Positions 1 to 13,975 of a stretch of 64,000 bases of DNA are shown here, piece by piece. The notes beneath the pieces are model-generated. The model searched no databases, was not told where the DNA came from, and saw only the letters and a program-made list of their open reading frames with translations. The position numbers were made by a program, and so were the translations under genes. Every line of letters begins with the position of its first letter. Position 1 is the first letter of the stretch. The DNA comes from Leuctra nigra (lineage: Eukaryota > Arthropoda > Insecta > Plecoptera > Leuctridae): assembly GCA_934045905.1 (NCBI GenBank), contig OW203767.1, positions 15,441,073-15,505,072 of the forward strand, written 5' to 3'.

Positions 1-246
1 ATAACCGACGGTTATGCACGTGTGCATCAATGTTATTAAAGTAATTGTGAATTTATCGGGTAAACAACTACAAATCGCGCAAAATAACTGCTTGATATTG
101 AGCCTTTGATAAACAATTTCATCAAATCTAAATAATTGCATCAAAATTGTGCCCTCCAGAAAAGTTTGCCAATTTTGAAATGACCTAGAGGGTACCAAAG
201 TGATAAAGACAAGCCTAATAAACGCGTTACACAGAGCGTTTCCTAG
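1..246 (+). mobile_element. 3' end of a Helitron-like element (partial)
   Basis: AACGCGTTACACAGAGCGTT (hairpin AACGC/GCGTT, 221-240) followed by CCTAG (CTAG 243-246) and T. It matches the end at 62657-62683 with one substitution in the hairpin block. The extent of the element to the left is not known and may go beyond the window. Confidence 0.5.
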
Positions 247-247
247 T

Positions 248-3116
248 AATATAATAATAGTGATTTCATAATCCCGTATTATACAAGGATTGCGTCCAGG
301 ATCATTACTGATAAGGATCTTCTGTCTGCTTGTTTTGATACCCAACAGATTTGTCAAACGCAATCCTTGTTAATTACTCAAACTAAACACTGCACTGTTA
401 ATTAGTCCTACCCCCATTCCACCCGCCCTGTACAGCTTATTCTCTGTAATAGCAGTGTATCAATGCGCCGACCGCTTCCCCTCGGGCACTACTTTCCTGC
501 GCATATGTTGAATCAATGTGTGTAGTTATAGACTTGAAGTAGCTTTGTGTGGTGTGTTGACAATTAGTCATGTAGACTGGTGATGACCTAATTAGTGTCT
601 AGTTTCTCTGCTATGGAGAGAGAGAAGCTTTGCTATAGTCCAGTATAATAGTGGACAGTATCTAAAACAAAAGGAAAATGTAAAGACATTTTAAGATATA
701 CATGGAAACTTGTTAACACACACTATCAAAGTTAGACTAGGAAAATGCTTTGTGTAACTCGTTGATAAGCGAGTCTTCGTATTGTATAAGAATTCATATG
801 CGTTTGTAAGTCTCTGCTCAACAGACCTTGAAAAGAGCAGAAACGAAATCACTAATCAGTCAAAAAAGCAGTGATAAAATATCAAAATTCCCTTCAAGAA
901 ATTTGACTTCAAGAAAACACGCATAAAATGTCCGTAAAATGTCAAAAACTTTTGAAGATAACGACAGAATAAGTATGAAATTTGCCAAAAACACCTAAAA
1001 TGTTGGTCCCCATGACCATGCAAATTTGAATTAATCGGTCAATCGGTTTCAGTTTTAATTTTCAAGAAAAACACATGAACCTGTTCAAAAACTATACACG
1101 AGACCGCTCTTGTGAGATTAGTGTGCCTACAACATTTGAGGTCAATCGGTTGACAGGTTTGGCCTGGCATTGCTTACAAAAACACACAAAAAACAGAGAA
1201 GGTGCCACAAGATTACCGTGGTGACGCTCGCTACTCTAGCGTAATTACATTTTTTTGAAATATAATAATTATTTATGTAAATTAACATAATGTCCTAATA
1301 TTTTACTAAAAATATTATGTTATCAAAATGAGTTTTCAGATATAACTGAGGAACAAGACAGTTTCTTCAATCCCACAAATCCTGTACATAATCCTCTGCT
1401 GGACCAGTGATCATAATGGAATACTTCTTTTATATTTTGGTCTCTCTTTGACAACAAACAATTGCATTTAAAGTTGGTAGGTCCAAAAAGACAAGAACGA
1501 AAGTGTTTCTACGTCAATACATTTATATTCTTCCTCCACTCCTCTTTCTTTGTCTAAAAAGCTCTCTTCCCGTTCGCTATCTTTGGCAAAGTTTGTCTCT
1601 GGACAATGTTTTCTAGAAGTGGATAGCTGGTGGATGGGATGAATCCGACGGTCCATTTGGCGGCTAATACTCTTGTAAGAGAGCCCCCCTCCCCCCCTCC
1701 CTCCCTCCGACGCGTGTTATTGGATCTCGACAATGACGGTGCCTACCCTCGCAGGGGGAGAGCTTTTCAAGAGAGTGGAACTTCAAAGATGGCGGCATTT
1801 CTAGACCGACAAATATTCATGGGGATTTAGGTGGTGTTATTTTTTTTGTATGATGGTTTGTTGTTTTTATGACGTGTTTTTTGCGTGACGTTAATTGATT
1901 GATTGATTCGGTGATTGATGTTGTTTTCACATTCGTCATTTGATTACACATATCAAGCAATTCTACATGCAACATTTTTAGGATAAACAAGATAATTAAC
2001 TTGTTTGGAGGACCTTAAAAAGTCGGACACATCACACTATTTTTTCTCCCGTCTACAAAGTAGGACATTGTTTTTATTATTTGGTTAGACTTTTTACGAA
2101 TCCAAATATATTGAAATAAATGCTTTGTTGCTATATTTTCCTAGTTAAGAGACCCTTCATATCATTATAGTATAAGTATTATATATATATACTATCCTAT
2201 ATAATATAGTATATTATATAGTAATTTTAACAAAAACATATCATGTAAATATGAGTATTGAAACCAAGCCATGATCTATGTATCGCATTTATCTATATAT
2301 ACTTTTTTTTTACTCCTCTTGTAACTTTAGAATTATAATATGTTGTTTATTTTCTCAATGTTTTGAATCTACCTGCATTTGTTGTGAATATTATTTGTTA
2401 GTTATAAAACCTACTGATAAGTCGGATTGACTTAGTAGGGCTATTTATGTGTGCAAAAAAAGTGTTTTGTAATATTATTTCTTGTGTGATCAATAAAAAA
2501 AATCTCCACACTCTCCATTACTAACTACTGTGTAACCGCCATTAAAGACTTAAAAGCTAACAGTTACACTGTTTATTTAAAAAAAAAAAATCTTTATTTG
2601 AACATTTAGTAACAACCCTTTGTGTCGCCGATAAGTTCATAATCTCCGCGGCGAGTCTCTGAACTACCGTGTTATAATCCCCAGCCAACGCGGCGCTAGT
2701 ATCGCATCACGGTCCATCTCGCTTGAGACGGATAGTAGCGGCTCAGAAGTGAAGGGACGAAAAGGATCTATTTTCTCTCATTAAATGGCTTTTAGCTGGG
2801 GCTTAAGTGCCTTGGTCGGACAAGCCAATAAGCGACAGCGGCTCTTCGCTAAACGAGATGGTATTGATTGATCGAACTCCGCCGTTGCAGATTTAGTTCA
2901 ATTCACAGATTTGACAGAGATTGATAGGTTATCAATAGGTACAAATACCATGTGGGTTAGGTGTAGTTTAATTAATAGGCTAGTTTATTAACAGCTTACT
3001 GCAATTATCCTTTTTTTAATTTTTTTATTTTAGAATAAATGAAAAACAAAAAATCTAAAATTTTTAGAAAGCAATCACAATAATTTTTTTAAATGAGTTG
3101 TGTCAAATGTGCGTCC
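248..3116. other. Intergenic; no gene seen outside the Helitron-like copy
   Basis: AT-rich. 1620-1830 is GC-richer with a CCCTCC pyrimidine run and CAAAGATGGCGGCAT (YY1-like) at about 1785, and has a 66-codon ORF without features. 2160-2225 is a run of AT palindromes. 2610-2870 is GC-richer but shows no ORF or recognised element. Confidence 0.6.
737..1247 (-). mobile_element. Short Helitron-like copy, minus orientation
   Basis: CTAG at 737-740 followed by GAAAATGCTTTGTGTAACTCG, then GTTGATAAGCGAG: the reverse complement of the 3' end at 62641-62683. The far end (ACAGAGAAGGTGCCACAAGA, then ACGCTCGCTACTC) matches the reverse complement of the 5' end near 60590-60645. The interior resembles 33139-33490 and 57885-58340. 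No coding potential. Confidence 0.6.
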
Positions 3117-3262
3117 GTCCGGCCGGATAGCCTGATGGTAGCTTTCTAACGGCAAATGAGACGTCTATGGTTCAAGCCGAAGTTCGACCGGATATTTTTA
3201 CTTCACACTTCACTTTATATAATTTTAATTCTACTGGATGTTTTCCATCATACACAGAAGTT
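3117..3262 (+). mobile_element. tRNA-derived SINE, family A
   Basis: The head has an A-box-like GGATAGCCTGATGGTAGC and a B-box-like GGTTCAAGCC, followed by CCGGATATTTTTACTTCACA and a body with TGGATGTTTTCCATCATACA. The body matches copies at 4905-5037 and 55268-55389. Not a functional tRNA. Confidence 0.55.
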
Positions 3263-3690
3263 AATTATTTGTTTGTTTGACCTTCTTTTTCTATGTGGTT
3301 TGATGCATCTAACACTGAAACATTTTAAAGGGGGGCAACGGTCAAAAACTAAAAATTTACCATAATTCCTAAATATATTATATATATATCTTTAAGACAT
3401 ACGCGAAGGTATCAATTCTATTAATGATAGTGAAAGCAGGAGACCGAAAAACGTGATTTTAATCGCAACTATGCAAAGGATTTTAGTCCCATAAGGAATA
3501 AGCTGGGCCAAGAAACAACATTTTAACTAAGTTTTAAGGTAGAATAATGTTATTATAACCATCACATTCTTTCAATTGTCAAAAGTAATATTTAAAATGC
3601 ACCTTATTGTAAATTCAAATCTGTTAATTTCCCTACACCATAACCCCGTCTAGTGTTAAAGCAGTCTCGCATGAAAATTTCATATGAAAA

Positions 3691-3919
3691 TCAAAATGCT
3701 AATCCCCCATAATCGTTGATCTCTAATCGCCAGGGCATGTGCCCCTTGAGCGCCCCGGCCCCTGGTGATGCATTAGACGCTGGGAGGGAGGCGTCCATGG
3801 GTGAATCCCCAAGGCCCCCTCTGGACCCAGAACATCTGACGCGACGTTGTACAAGCTGTCCGATACCGATCAATCCATTCGGCACACTTTCAGACCTCAT
3901 GAGTGAAACGAGAAGATAA
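3691..3919. other. GC-rich island of unknown nature
   Basis: About 200 bp of clearly higher GC (GCGCCCCGGCCCCTGG, GGCCCCCTCTGGACCC) in AT-rich DNA, open on both strands (69 and 67 codons). No domain recognised; no splice pattern that would link it to another exon. It may be a repeat or a stray exon. Confidence 0.4.
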
Positions 3920-4506
3920 TATTATCTGTCAAATTCAGTATTGGTGTCTAACACATTTTTTAATCGAAAATCAAGACCAAGTCAAACTTTTTAGCAAATA
4001 AATATAGAACGTTTATACCGAATTATTTAAGAATAATTGTCAACATGGAACAATCCATGTGTGTTCCTTAAGTTGATTGACTATTTTCATGTGAACACTT
4101 AATAGTTTTGGGATATTTCTTCATGTTTTTTGTATTTATATTATTTTTTGTCGTCAGTTTCGATTTTTCTTTTAAAATATTCTTCGGGACAATAAAAAGA
4201 CAATAACAATTTAATGCAGTGCCTTCAAAAAACGACGAAACATTCCAAAACCTATATTTTTTTAAATGTTCTTATTCACTCCCTTTATCTCTAATTTAAT
4301 TTATTCGCTTATTGTTTCAGTAATTTGTTATGTTTCTGCGCTTTAGCTCGTTAGATTAATTTTCTTGTTTTCAAAACATAGATCCTAGGTGAGTATAGCG
4401 TTGCTCCAATTTGTTCCACAACAAATAAATGTAAACGGGAAGTACTGGATGAAAGAAAATCTCGAAGCCACAGTAAATGGAACAATGTTTCATATTACAC
4501 GGCTTG

Positions 4507-4526
4507 AAGGTCATGTACATGACCTT
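4507..4526. promoter_or_regulatory. Perfect 20-bp palindrome of nuclear-receptor half-sites
   Basis: AAGGTCATGTACATGACCTT is its own reverse complement. It contains two AAGGTCA half-sites facing each other over a 6-bp centre, the core recognised by FTZ-F1/ERR/other nuclear receptors. No gene is near on either side that I can support. Confidence 0.35.
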
Positions 4527-4904
4527 AATATAGTTTTGAACTATCTTCCACTTGATAAAATATAACTAAATATTTCCTATAGGTACGACGAACATTAACT
4601 TTTTTCACATATAATTATCATGCTCAAGTAAATAAAAAGTATGGTCTCCAGAAACAAATGGTAAATAAAGTGATTGTATTGACTATTACCAGTTCTGGTT
4701 AATTTAGTGACTAAACGACTATTGTTGTCACTCCCTCATTGGTTGAGATATCATGTGATGAACTGCTTCAATCTCTGTTAATCAATAATAACTTTTATTG
4801 GTAAGCTATGCTACTCTTATCTACTATTATTTGCATAGCACAAGATGCTTATTGATTTAAAATTATTGTCCAATAAAAGGAGATAATACCTTATATTTTA
4901 TTGG

Positions 4905-5037
4905 AAGAAGTAGAGCTCTCGCCCGGCAAGTGAGAGGTCCCGGGTTCGAGCCCCGGTTCAGCCGGATATTTTTCACAACGCACATCCCTCCCAAACATCC
5001 TGACTTCATGGAAGTTTTCCACAAAAACCTAGGTACA
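4905..5037 (+). mobile_element. tRNA-derived SINE, family A
   Basis: B box GGTTCGAGCCCC inside CCCGGGTTCGAGCCCCGG, then GCCGGATATTTTTCACAACG and CATCCTGACTTCATGGAAGT. Nearly the same as 55268-55389, so the family was active fairly recently. Confidence 0.6.
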
Positions 5038-8000
5038 TTCTTATATTTTATTATTTGAAAAATATTGTAATCCTAACTGCAAAAGATTATTTATAAATGA
5101 ACGAGAAAAATATGTGATTTTTTCACCCTATATTGACCTGATAAGAACATGTTTTTTTTATATGCTTAGATTTTGCTTTAAAATAAATTGAACACAGAGA
5201 CCACAGTTTGCGTTCAACTGACCACAATAGAATGTTGTTTTATTTTACCATCAAAAATGCTTTCAAGCAAAACTCGCTCTATATACAATTAAATGAGGCC
5301 TATTAAGGGTTGGTAGTCTAAACTAATAGACTAACCCCTAGTCACTCCCTTTAATGTCATTTACACCCCATAACAGCCCTTAATAGAGCTTCATAAGAGA
5401 CAAACAGATGGAGTGAGTGTGCGTCCATCATTTCATTACCCCTCCAGAGAGTTGGGGGGGGGGGGGGGGTGAAGTGGCACAGTCGTTATTATTACGTGTA
5501 CTTCACGAATGTGGCCACATTCATGAAAGTAGCATTATTTTATTACCTTTATTCTAATATTTGTCACCCTTTGTTTGTTTTTGTCTGTTTGCTATGTGTT
5601 AACGGTGTTTGGGGGTTGGTCTGTGGTTTTTGACGAAATTAGAAAACATGTTAAATCGAGGAAAAAAATTATATGCCCAGATAAGCATGTTCTTACCGAA
5701 CGCCTGGTACGTCTGTCGTCTAGTATTATTGTCTAACTGCAGGCACTTTTTATTTTCAACACAATAACAATGTATTAGGACGCTGAAATTACGACATTTT
5801 GTATTAAAAAAATATAAATTAGATAAGACGGAAAATGTGTCTGGTATAAAGTTACCGATTTACAAGTATTTTAAAACTTTTAATGTTACTATCTTTAGAT
5901 TGAAGAGTGGTAAAAGAAAATTGAGTAGATATAAAAAAATATAAAATATAAAAACAGATAATCTTGTGTCCAGAGATGGGCTGAAAGTTACCCCCACCTC
6001 ACTTTTTCGGTAACATAAGCATTCTAAAAAGATAAGCAAATTCCTTTAGCGGAACTCAAAAACTGCTTAGTACTTCGATTTTATATCCGCAGTCAATACA
6101 AAATATAATTAAATTCCCAGCATTTGCATCAGTATGAAAAAGGCAAATACAAACGTTGAGTCACATTCGATTCAATAACTGTCATCGCTGAAATTGTTCA
6201 TGTTTAAACCAGGTGCTAGGAAATGTGCAGATATAAAGGAACCGTCAAGTGAATACAAGAAACAGACATTTCATCTCCAGAACTTACTGAAAGTCAACGT
6301 CATTCACGGAACAGTTACAGTTTCATAATTCTAAAGGTAGATACATATTACGTTAAGCTCTTTGAAGAAGTAAACTCATCTCTTAATCACATTAATGGTT
6401 GTTCCTTACTCTCTAAAAGCCTTATACATACTGCATCGTCTACTTTTCGACTCCATAGAAAGCCATGCCACAAAATTCTAAGAGATGTGTAACAGATAAA
6501 TATAATCTTTGAATTAAGACGAAGAAGAAGATGTATTGAAGCTCTTACAATTTACCTCCCGCTTCAGAAACCGAAGTATGGTGGGGTGGGGGGGGGGGGG
6601 GGGGTTGAGGGGATGCAGAAACGAAAACTTTGGAAACTTTAGAAAAGCTAAAGACGTAAACAGTTTTCAGAAAACCGCTTTCAAATATATTAAAGTTAGA
6701 TTTTCATCATAAATAGCCTCTAAAAGGTTATTAATTTATAAGGTATACTCGATTTCGAAATACGTTGGAACCTAATTTAAAATTATATTGCTGAGAATTC
6801 AAAATTTAAGTGCATTTCTGAAGAGAGAAAAATCTTACGAAATCTCCGCACAACCGCTTTGAATATGATTAATTCAGCTTATTCTATATGGAAATGGTTG
6901 GAATTAATTTCTAGAATAAATTTTATTTTTTGCTATGATGTTGTCTGCTAAGCCCATAGACCAGTGGAGGTGCCGGGTTCGCAGTAGAATGTGGGCCTCT
7001 TGAACACCTGATCAGCAGTTTTACGCACCGCAGTAATTCTTCTCAGACATGTTTATTTCAATTCGTATTAAAAATGCGCTTATCAATTAGATGAACTGTC
7101 TTTTCTTTTATATTTGTTGAAAAAAAGTTATAGAGAGTAAAGATAATAAAAAAATTAATTGAGTCACTTTCATTAAAGTTTTCTCAAACTTTATGATATA
7201 AAATATAACAAAATATTATTTTTTAATTATTTGAAACGAAATATTAGATAATAGGTAGGTATTCTGTAATTCCTTTTCAGCGTTTTGCTCAAATTTTAAA
7301 TGTTATAAAATAAAATTAAAAAAGAAATTATAGATAAAACGTATTCTTTCTTTCCGTTACAGCTTATATTCTATTAAGACCAAGTTAGGTATCGCCAGAC
7401 ATTTGATTTCCATCACGTGTTTTAAAATCAAGTTATCTTGTGCATCTGAACCGAATGTCATGTTAAGAAGACGTCATCTCGTTATCATCTTATCATCTCT
7501 TGAGTTAAGCCAGCGATGAAAGGGTTCAAATCTGTCCTCTTTCTTCAGATCGCAGCATCCGAGAGGAGCTATCGCCCAATTACTTCCGCGACTTCCTCTC
7601 ACTAAAGTTTGATCAGGAAAATAGTATGCTTTCCGCGTAGAGTGAAATGTCGAAATATTGTACGAGTCGCTGTCAAAAGGGATGAAAGTAAAACGTGGCT
7701 AATCAAAGGTATTTTTTTCTTTCTATTGAATGGGATTTTGGTTGGGAAAAAAGTTGGATATCAAAGCGACGTAACAGAACTTATTAAAATGATGAATGAA
7801 GTTATTCGTAATTGATGGGTTCAAATAAAAAAGTAATGATCTGCGATTGAAATTTACGTTCGAGCGATTTTACAAAAAAAAGTTTTTTTCGAATATAATG
7901 ATGCCTTATAAAAACTTTCGACATGACATAAATTGAATAAAATTATCAAACAAAATTTAAAAACCCAGTACAAAGATTCACTCGCAGAAAGTCAACAGGG

Positions 8001-11000
8001 GGGGGGGGGGGGGGGGAGAGAGAATACAAAATTCGGAGATTTGTCAAATTTGTAAGCGGGACTCCAATAAAATATAAATACAATAAAAAAGTGAAACATT
8101 TTAATCAATTTGAAATTACGTAATTTACATTAAAATATAATTAACAAATATATAGGTACAAATGAATTACTAACCTACGAGTATGTATCAGTTTTCAGTA
8201 GTATGTACTACATGATGACAATAATTTCTTATACTCCAGTAAGAAGAAGTTTCTCTTGTTGGGTGTCGGGGTGGGGGTGACATTAAGTATGTGTGGGAGA
8301 TTATTATATTAGCTTCACATCTACGAAGAAACTTTCCCGCTTTTCCGAAACTCTCCATCCTCTCAAGAAATCGAACGCTTACACCTTTCTCCAAAAGTGT
8401 TCACTAATTGGCATTTTATATTCCCCCATTAAATTTTCCTTCTACTTTCTAAAGCGCGAACTTTTCCACCAAATTTTATATAAGTCGAGATATTATTACA
8501 CCCCCTCCCTCCGTCTCCTCCCTCCCTTCTCTTAAAGAGCTTCAGGGGGTAGTGAGGGGGAGAAGATTTTAATGAATTAATGTTGTCGTATTAAAAACCG
8601 AGATAATAGCTTTTTGTAATGTTTGCCACCCTGCGCTACGTTATATTACCAAGCAACTCGCTCGCGTTTTAAGTAACTTATGTTTCTGCAGAGGTTGGTA
8701 GCAGTGGGGGAGGGGGAGCTAATATAAACGTACCTCGACGTAGGGTTGTAAATAATTAATGTCGAGTAATTTTCACCCTCAAAAGTTGTGTTCCAGGAAA
8801 GTTTACGTTTAAGGTTTCAAGCTAAAGTTGACACCGTGGTATGAAAATTATAATTATAATTTAGGTAGTAAGCGCTTTTAACACTGTGACTTACAGAAGT
8901 GGAATGGGAGAGGAAAGGAAATTAAGTAAGCACATTTAGAGATTCTCAAGACTAAAATCTAGTTCATTATTTATATTTGTGTTGCATTCTTGCTCTAAAC
9001 ATAGCAACGCATCTGTCACTAACTCATAGGATGCATTTGTTCAGTTGGATTACATTTTATAACCGTTTTCTTACAAAAAGTCAGCGCGATTTTGCAACAA
9101 AAATTGCAGACTTTGCTCAACCCGAATAAAATTTCAAAAGTTTGTTCACGAAGGATTTAGGTTATAAATACAATTTTTCTAAGACGCCCAAAAAACAAGG
9201 CAATTAATATCAAAAACTCTTGAGTGAAAAGTCTTTAACATTGTAATTGTTTATAAAGGCAATTAATCACAATTTTTTTTTAACTTACCACAAAACATAA
9301 AACGTAACCAATTACAACCGTTTGTCTTTCACCTAATGACGAACTTTTAAATTATTTTGTCTTAATATGCCATTAAAAATCACCTTGCTACATTTTACAA
9401 TACCTATTTCAGTTCCAAACATGAAACAAACTGCTCCTTAAAGTTCCAACACATCTCAAATCAAAGTGACAAGTCGAATTGGATGCGACAAACTGATCTT
9501 TCGTCCAAGACTAAACCTCGGCTATCCTATTGATAGGTGCAGACGCGGTGTCTATCTCTTACAAAGCCCACAATAGACACACACATAATCGGCTTTCATA
9601 TTTCCTTCAGTCTAAACAACACGGCAGGATCGCTCGTTTCGAATTCATGTTTTCAAAAACCGTTTCTGTCAGTTTCTTACTGTTCCAATAAAGATGGCCG
9701 TTTTGTTAAAAGAGCATCGGGACTCATTGTTGAGTGGCATTGTTGGGTGCAACAATGGATGTGAGCTCGTATTATGAGTGATATTTTGTGATTGGTGGAG
9801 GGGGGAATCGTTTCGCGCCGTTTTCCAAGTGAATGGATGGAACTTGTTGGTGTCAGTTGAAATTAGAATTGATACGATATTGATCGAAGATGGCGATCGG
9901 AATTCTTATAGTATCGTGTTGGAATTTTTGTTGAGAATTTTTTTGTAAAGTGTATTTTCACATACCTCTGTGTTCCGATCAGTTTGAGGCGAATTATTTC
10001 ATCTTACAGGGTGCAAAAGACGGAGAGGAAGATAAAATTTAATATTTTCTTCTTCTGTCTAGATTGACAGTGGCTGACTTGTATTGGCTTGGACGAAATA
10101 GCACATTTATTTACCTATGTAATGTGTTATTTTGAGGTAAACATTTGATCGATGAGTATTATCCAAATCATTCTCTAATATTTTGGAATAATATTTTATA
10201 TTTATATATTGTAAAAGATAATATAATTCAATCATATACACCCTTCGCAGTTTTTTAATTGTGTATAAACATGTGACAATTTGAGGTGGAATGCGAACTT
10301 GAGTGAAATAAAAAAGCACATCCTGATTGGACTTCAAAACCATTTATTAGGTTGTCCAAAGACACTAAATCTAAGAAACTGCTAGGTATCTCTACAATGT
10401 GAGAAGGGCATCCGACCTAATAGATACAAAAGGCTCCTTATTTATTGGAATATGTAACTTATTTCGTTAAGTTCTTTTAGAATGAAAAGAGTCTACTAAA
10501 AAATGAAAAAACGATCACCTCATCGGGTCGATAAAATTAAAATAAAGAAATGAAGCCCTTTTGTGTGTATTTTAGAATTAGTTTTAAAAGTAAAATAAAT
10601 ATTAAAATGTAATCTTTTTAAGCGTCGTATTGCGATATCTGACAAAGTGCATTGAATAGCATATTGTCCATCTACAACCCCCTGATATTGGCCAACTAAC
10701 AGACGGTTAGATTGATCTTCTGCCCTGAACATGTAGCGTGTCTCAAGTCATTAACGCTTAATTAAAAATGGTTTTTAGTGTTAGAATCATGTTTAAAAAT
10801 TCAATTATAATTAATTTTATCGTATCGTTAAAAATTAATTAATTATGACGTGACTATTACAAAGTTAGCCGATGATTAATCAAAATATACGAGCTGATAA
10901 ATGACACCACATGACAAATTATGTGTGACGTCATATGCAAGTACTCAACATATTTTACCTGTACTTAAGTACCAATCAATACCAATATGGATCCAAAATT

Positions 11001-13785
11001 ATATTCATAGATATATTGCTAAATGCCCAAGATATTTCTATAAGAACCCAAAATGCTCTAAATACGAAACCTTTTTGTTTTTAATCAGAGCTTAGTTCCC
11101 AAAACTTTGGAAAATCATGCAATTTAATGTCAAATGCCTACTTGAATTAAAGCTTAATAACCATTGTTTCAATACTAGTATTCATTTCCATGATTTAATT
11201 ATAGATAAAAATTCAATGTTTACAAACAAACAAACAAACAAACAAACAAACAAACAAACAAACAAACAAACAAACAAACAAACAAACAAACAGACATACA
11301 AACAACAAAAACATAAGTTTTATTAAATTGTTGCAGTACAATATTTTATTAATCTTTTCCAATGTATAAAACTATTTGATCAATTAAAATTGTGAATTTT
11401 TAGCTTTGATCGAAAACGGAGATTGATAAATCTATCAAACTTTAGGACCTAGAGCTAGCGTGTGGCCATTCTTTGATTCTGTTCTCGCAACGAAACCTTC
11501 CCCCTCTCACCGCCAGAGGCGCCACTCCGAAAACCATCTCCGCAACACTTCAATACTTCAGCTTATTAATCAACAAAAATCAGAACAACAATTTTCCGAA
11601 TCGAACATACAGCCTTCTGTCTATTATAGTGAAAGTTGTCTTCATTTTTGACAATAGAAAGCGAAAAAAAGAGCACAATAGCGACCCTTTGGTAGAAATG
11701 AGGGAGAAATCTCTAGACGCCCCCAACCCTTAATAATAACAGCCATTGCCAACCCCCCAAAGGCATTGAGGCATTCAAAGAGTTCTTGATATAACAAGAG
11801 CAGTGTATTACATGTGCATGCATGCCTGAAGCATCGGGTACCAAAATGACGATAAAACTAGTTGAGGAGAAGGAGTCAATCTCGGGAATAGATATTGTTG
11901 TGTAGGCATTTTGTAAGATATCTACTGTGATTTAATATGATTCGTCAAAGATGCAATGAAGATTATGGTATGAATTACAACGTTTACGTTCCTACAATTA
12001 CGTAAATATTATACAAAATGAAATTTGTTGATTTTAAAGAGAAAATCATTTTATTTATTGGAGGCTCTCTTATAATATCAACGTTGACCAATCAGATCCA
12101 AAGTAATAACAATAAAAAATTTACTTTTATTAAATCTTTTAAAATGAACTTTATGGTGTATCAACGATATTAATCAATTATGAAGTAAGTTGTTGAACTT
12201 TGGACATTTCCGAATGTTAATTTTATAATTGAACGTGTGTGCAGTTTCATATAAAATTATCCTAACATATACTGCATGACACAAAATAAAAATTATGACA
12301 ATAAAATGATTCACGAACTTTATTTAGAAAATTAGAAAAATAAATCGCATCTTTAATTATTTCAAAATGTTGTATCGAACTCCCTTCACTTAATCTAAAC
12401 GATACAATCAAATTCACTGCAAACCTCCTAAGTTGTGTGGTCCTGTTTCTTGTCACCCTATGAGATTGTGTCCCGCTCCCTTGATTAAGAGCTTTGCTTT
12501 GCTTCCCGATCACAAACCCCAGAGCTATCTGTCGACGAAGAAGAGTAGTAAAGCAGACAATTCCTTGCTCATTCATTGTGAGATAGAGACCAAGAGAAGA
12601 GCAATTCCATCCTCAATTTGCTTTCAGCGAAATATCGTCCAATTTAGCACCATTGCCGTGGAGCTGATAACAATGCTAGACGTCATTGGATTGAATGTTC
12701 AATAGAAAGTTAATTTTCAAAGCTTTTAAAAGATATGTGGTGTTGTTTTTTTATCATTTTCATCAGGATAATAATAATTCTAAAACCAGCCATAGAAAGA
12801 GGACAAGCAATTTAATTTATATTATCCTTCTCTTTTTATAGGTACTGTATCTTTTGTTTGGTATGATGTCCAATTTGTCCTCATTTCATTGTAATAGAAA
12901 TAATGACTAAGATATACTGAATGAAGTATAAAGTACACATAGAATATTATATAACCCTTGCGATAGTGTAATACTACTTTTATTCTTTGAAAGTAATAAT
13001 TTAAATATCAACATAAAATATCATTACAAAGACTGTGTGAACATTTTGCATTTATTGCTACATTTCACACTTTATATTGTCTGTTCTGGATGATCACATT
13101 ATTATCATAAGTTAGTTTAGTTGGCAGCTAATCACAAGGCAATTAAGTGTAGTTGCGCGTAAAAATTGATGTACCCACTAAATTAAACACACAGTGCAAT
13201 GTCGATTTGCCGCTTAGTCAGTTCAGAATTCTAGTGAGAAAATGTACATTCCTATACTTGCTATTTTACATTCACTGAGCTATGAAATGAAGACTGATGA
13301 ATTGAAGATTAAATAAAGATTAAGTGAAAATGTAAATGTATTCATATTCTTTTTCTTTGAGAAAAACATCCGCAAAAAGCTACGTTTCATTTTTTTTTAA
13401 ATTTGTATCTATAGTGAATGAAATCTTAATTGTACGGAAACGCTGCCTACATCTGTCAAATAAACTTTCGTAATACCACATACATCTTGAAACTCTTCAT
13501 TTGATCAACTCACTTCATTTGAATCCTCTAACATCCAGTTGGTCTAGAGTCCCGTGCCCAGAAGTTCAACTGATCTACTTATCTATTGTTCGAAACCCAA
13601 CTGATCGACTGCATTGTGCTGACTCGAGGATTAGTGATCCGAATGATCCAGCATCCCTCCGGATCAAGATGGCGCGATTGTGCTGAGTGTGCTTGAGTGT
13701 GATGAAATGTTTATAGCTACTGAATCTTAAGAGGTAAAGCAAATTTTATCACTTGACTGTTAAACAGTTGCTGTCAACTTGAGAT
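5038..13785. other. Intergenic, 8.7 kb; no gene supported
   Basis: Poly-G runs at 5454, 6588 and 7998, the (CAAA)n tract at 11222, and a possible tRNA-like scrap near 6970-7005 (GGTGCCGGGTTCGCAG). ORFs of 60-104 codons (7609, 8188, 8293, 9537, 10107, 10520, 10901, 11473, 12262, 12433, 13501) have no domain, signal peptide or splice context I can defend. AAGATGGCG-type sites near 9690, 9890 and 13670 may mark old promoters, but nothing follows. Confidence 0.55.
11222..11290 (+). repeat. (ACAA)n microsatellite
   Basis: About 17 perfect CAAA units, then decayed ones. Confidence 0.95.
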
Positions 13786-13975
13786 CACGTGTAGTGGTGT
13801 TTAACGTCGCACTGATATGCAACTAGTGGCGAAGGATGAATGATTATTATGAGGAAGAGGTCAAGATGACGTTGCATTTTCCTTTCGACTGAGGGAAAAG
13901 ACAAAAGAAATTACAGTCAGAAAGGATGGTCGTGGGAATCGAACCCGGGACCTCCAGAAGTCCGGAGTATACATG
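13786..13975 (-). mobile_element. tRNA-derived SINE, family B
   Basis: On the minus strand, GGTCCCGGGTTCGATTCCC is a B-box/T-arm sequence, followed by CACGACC and a body with CCCTCAGTCGAAAGG. The same order occurs at 55615-55832. Confidence 0.55.

Noticed and set aside
1630..1830. 66-codon ORF with CAAAGATGGCGGC
   Set aside because: The YY1-like site and GC content hint at a promoter, but no exon follows that could be joined.
11117..11326. 69-codon ORF with NKQT repeats
   Set aside because: It is the translation of a CAAA microsatellite.
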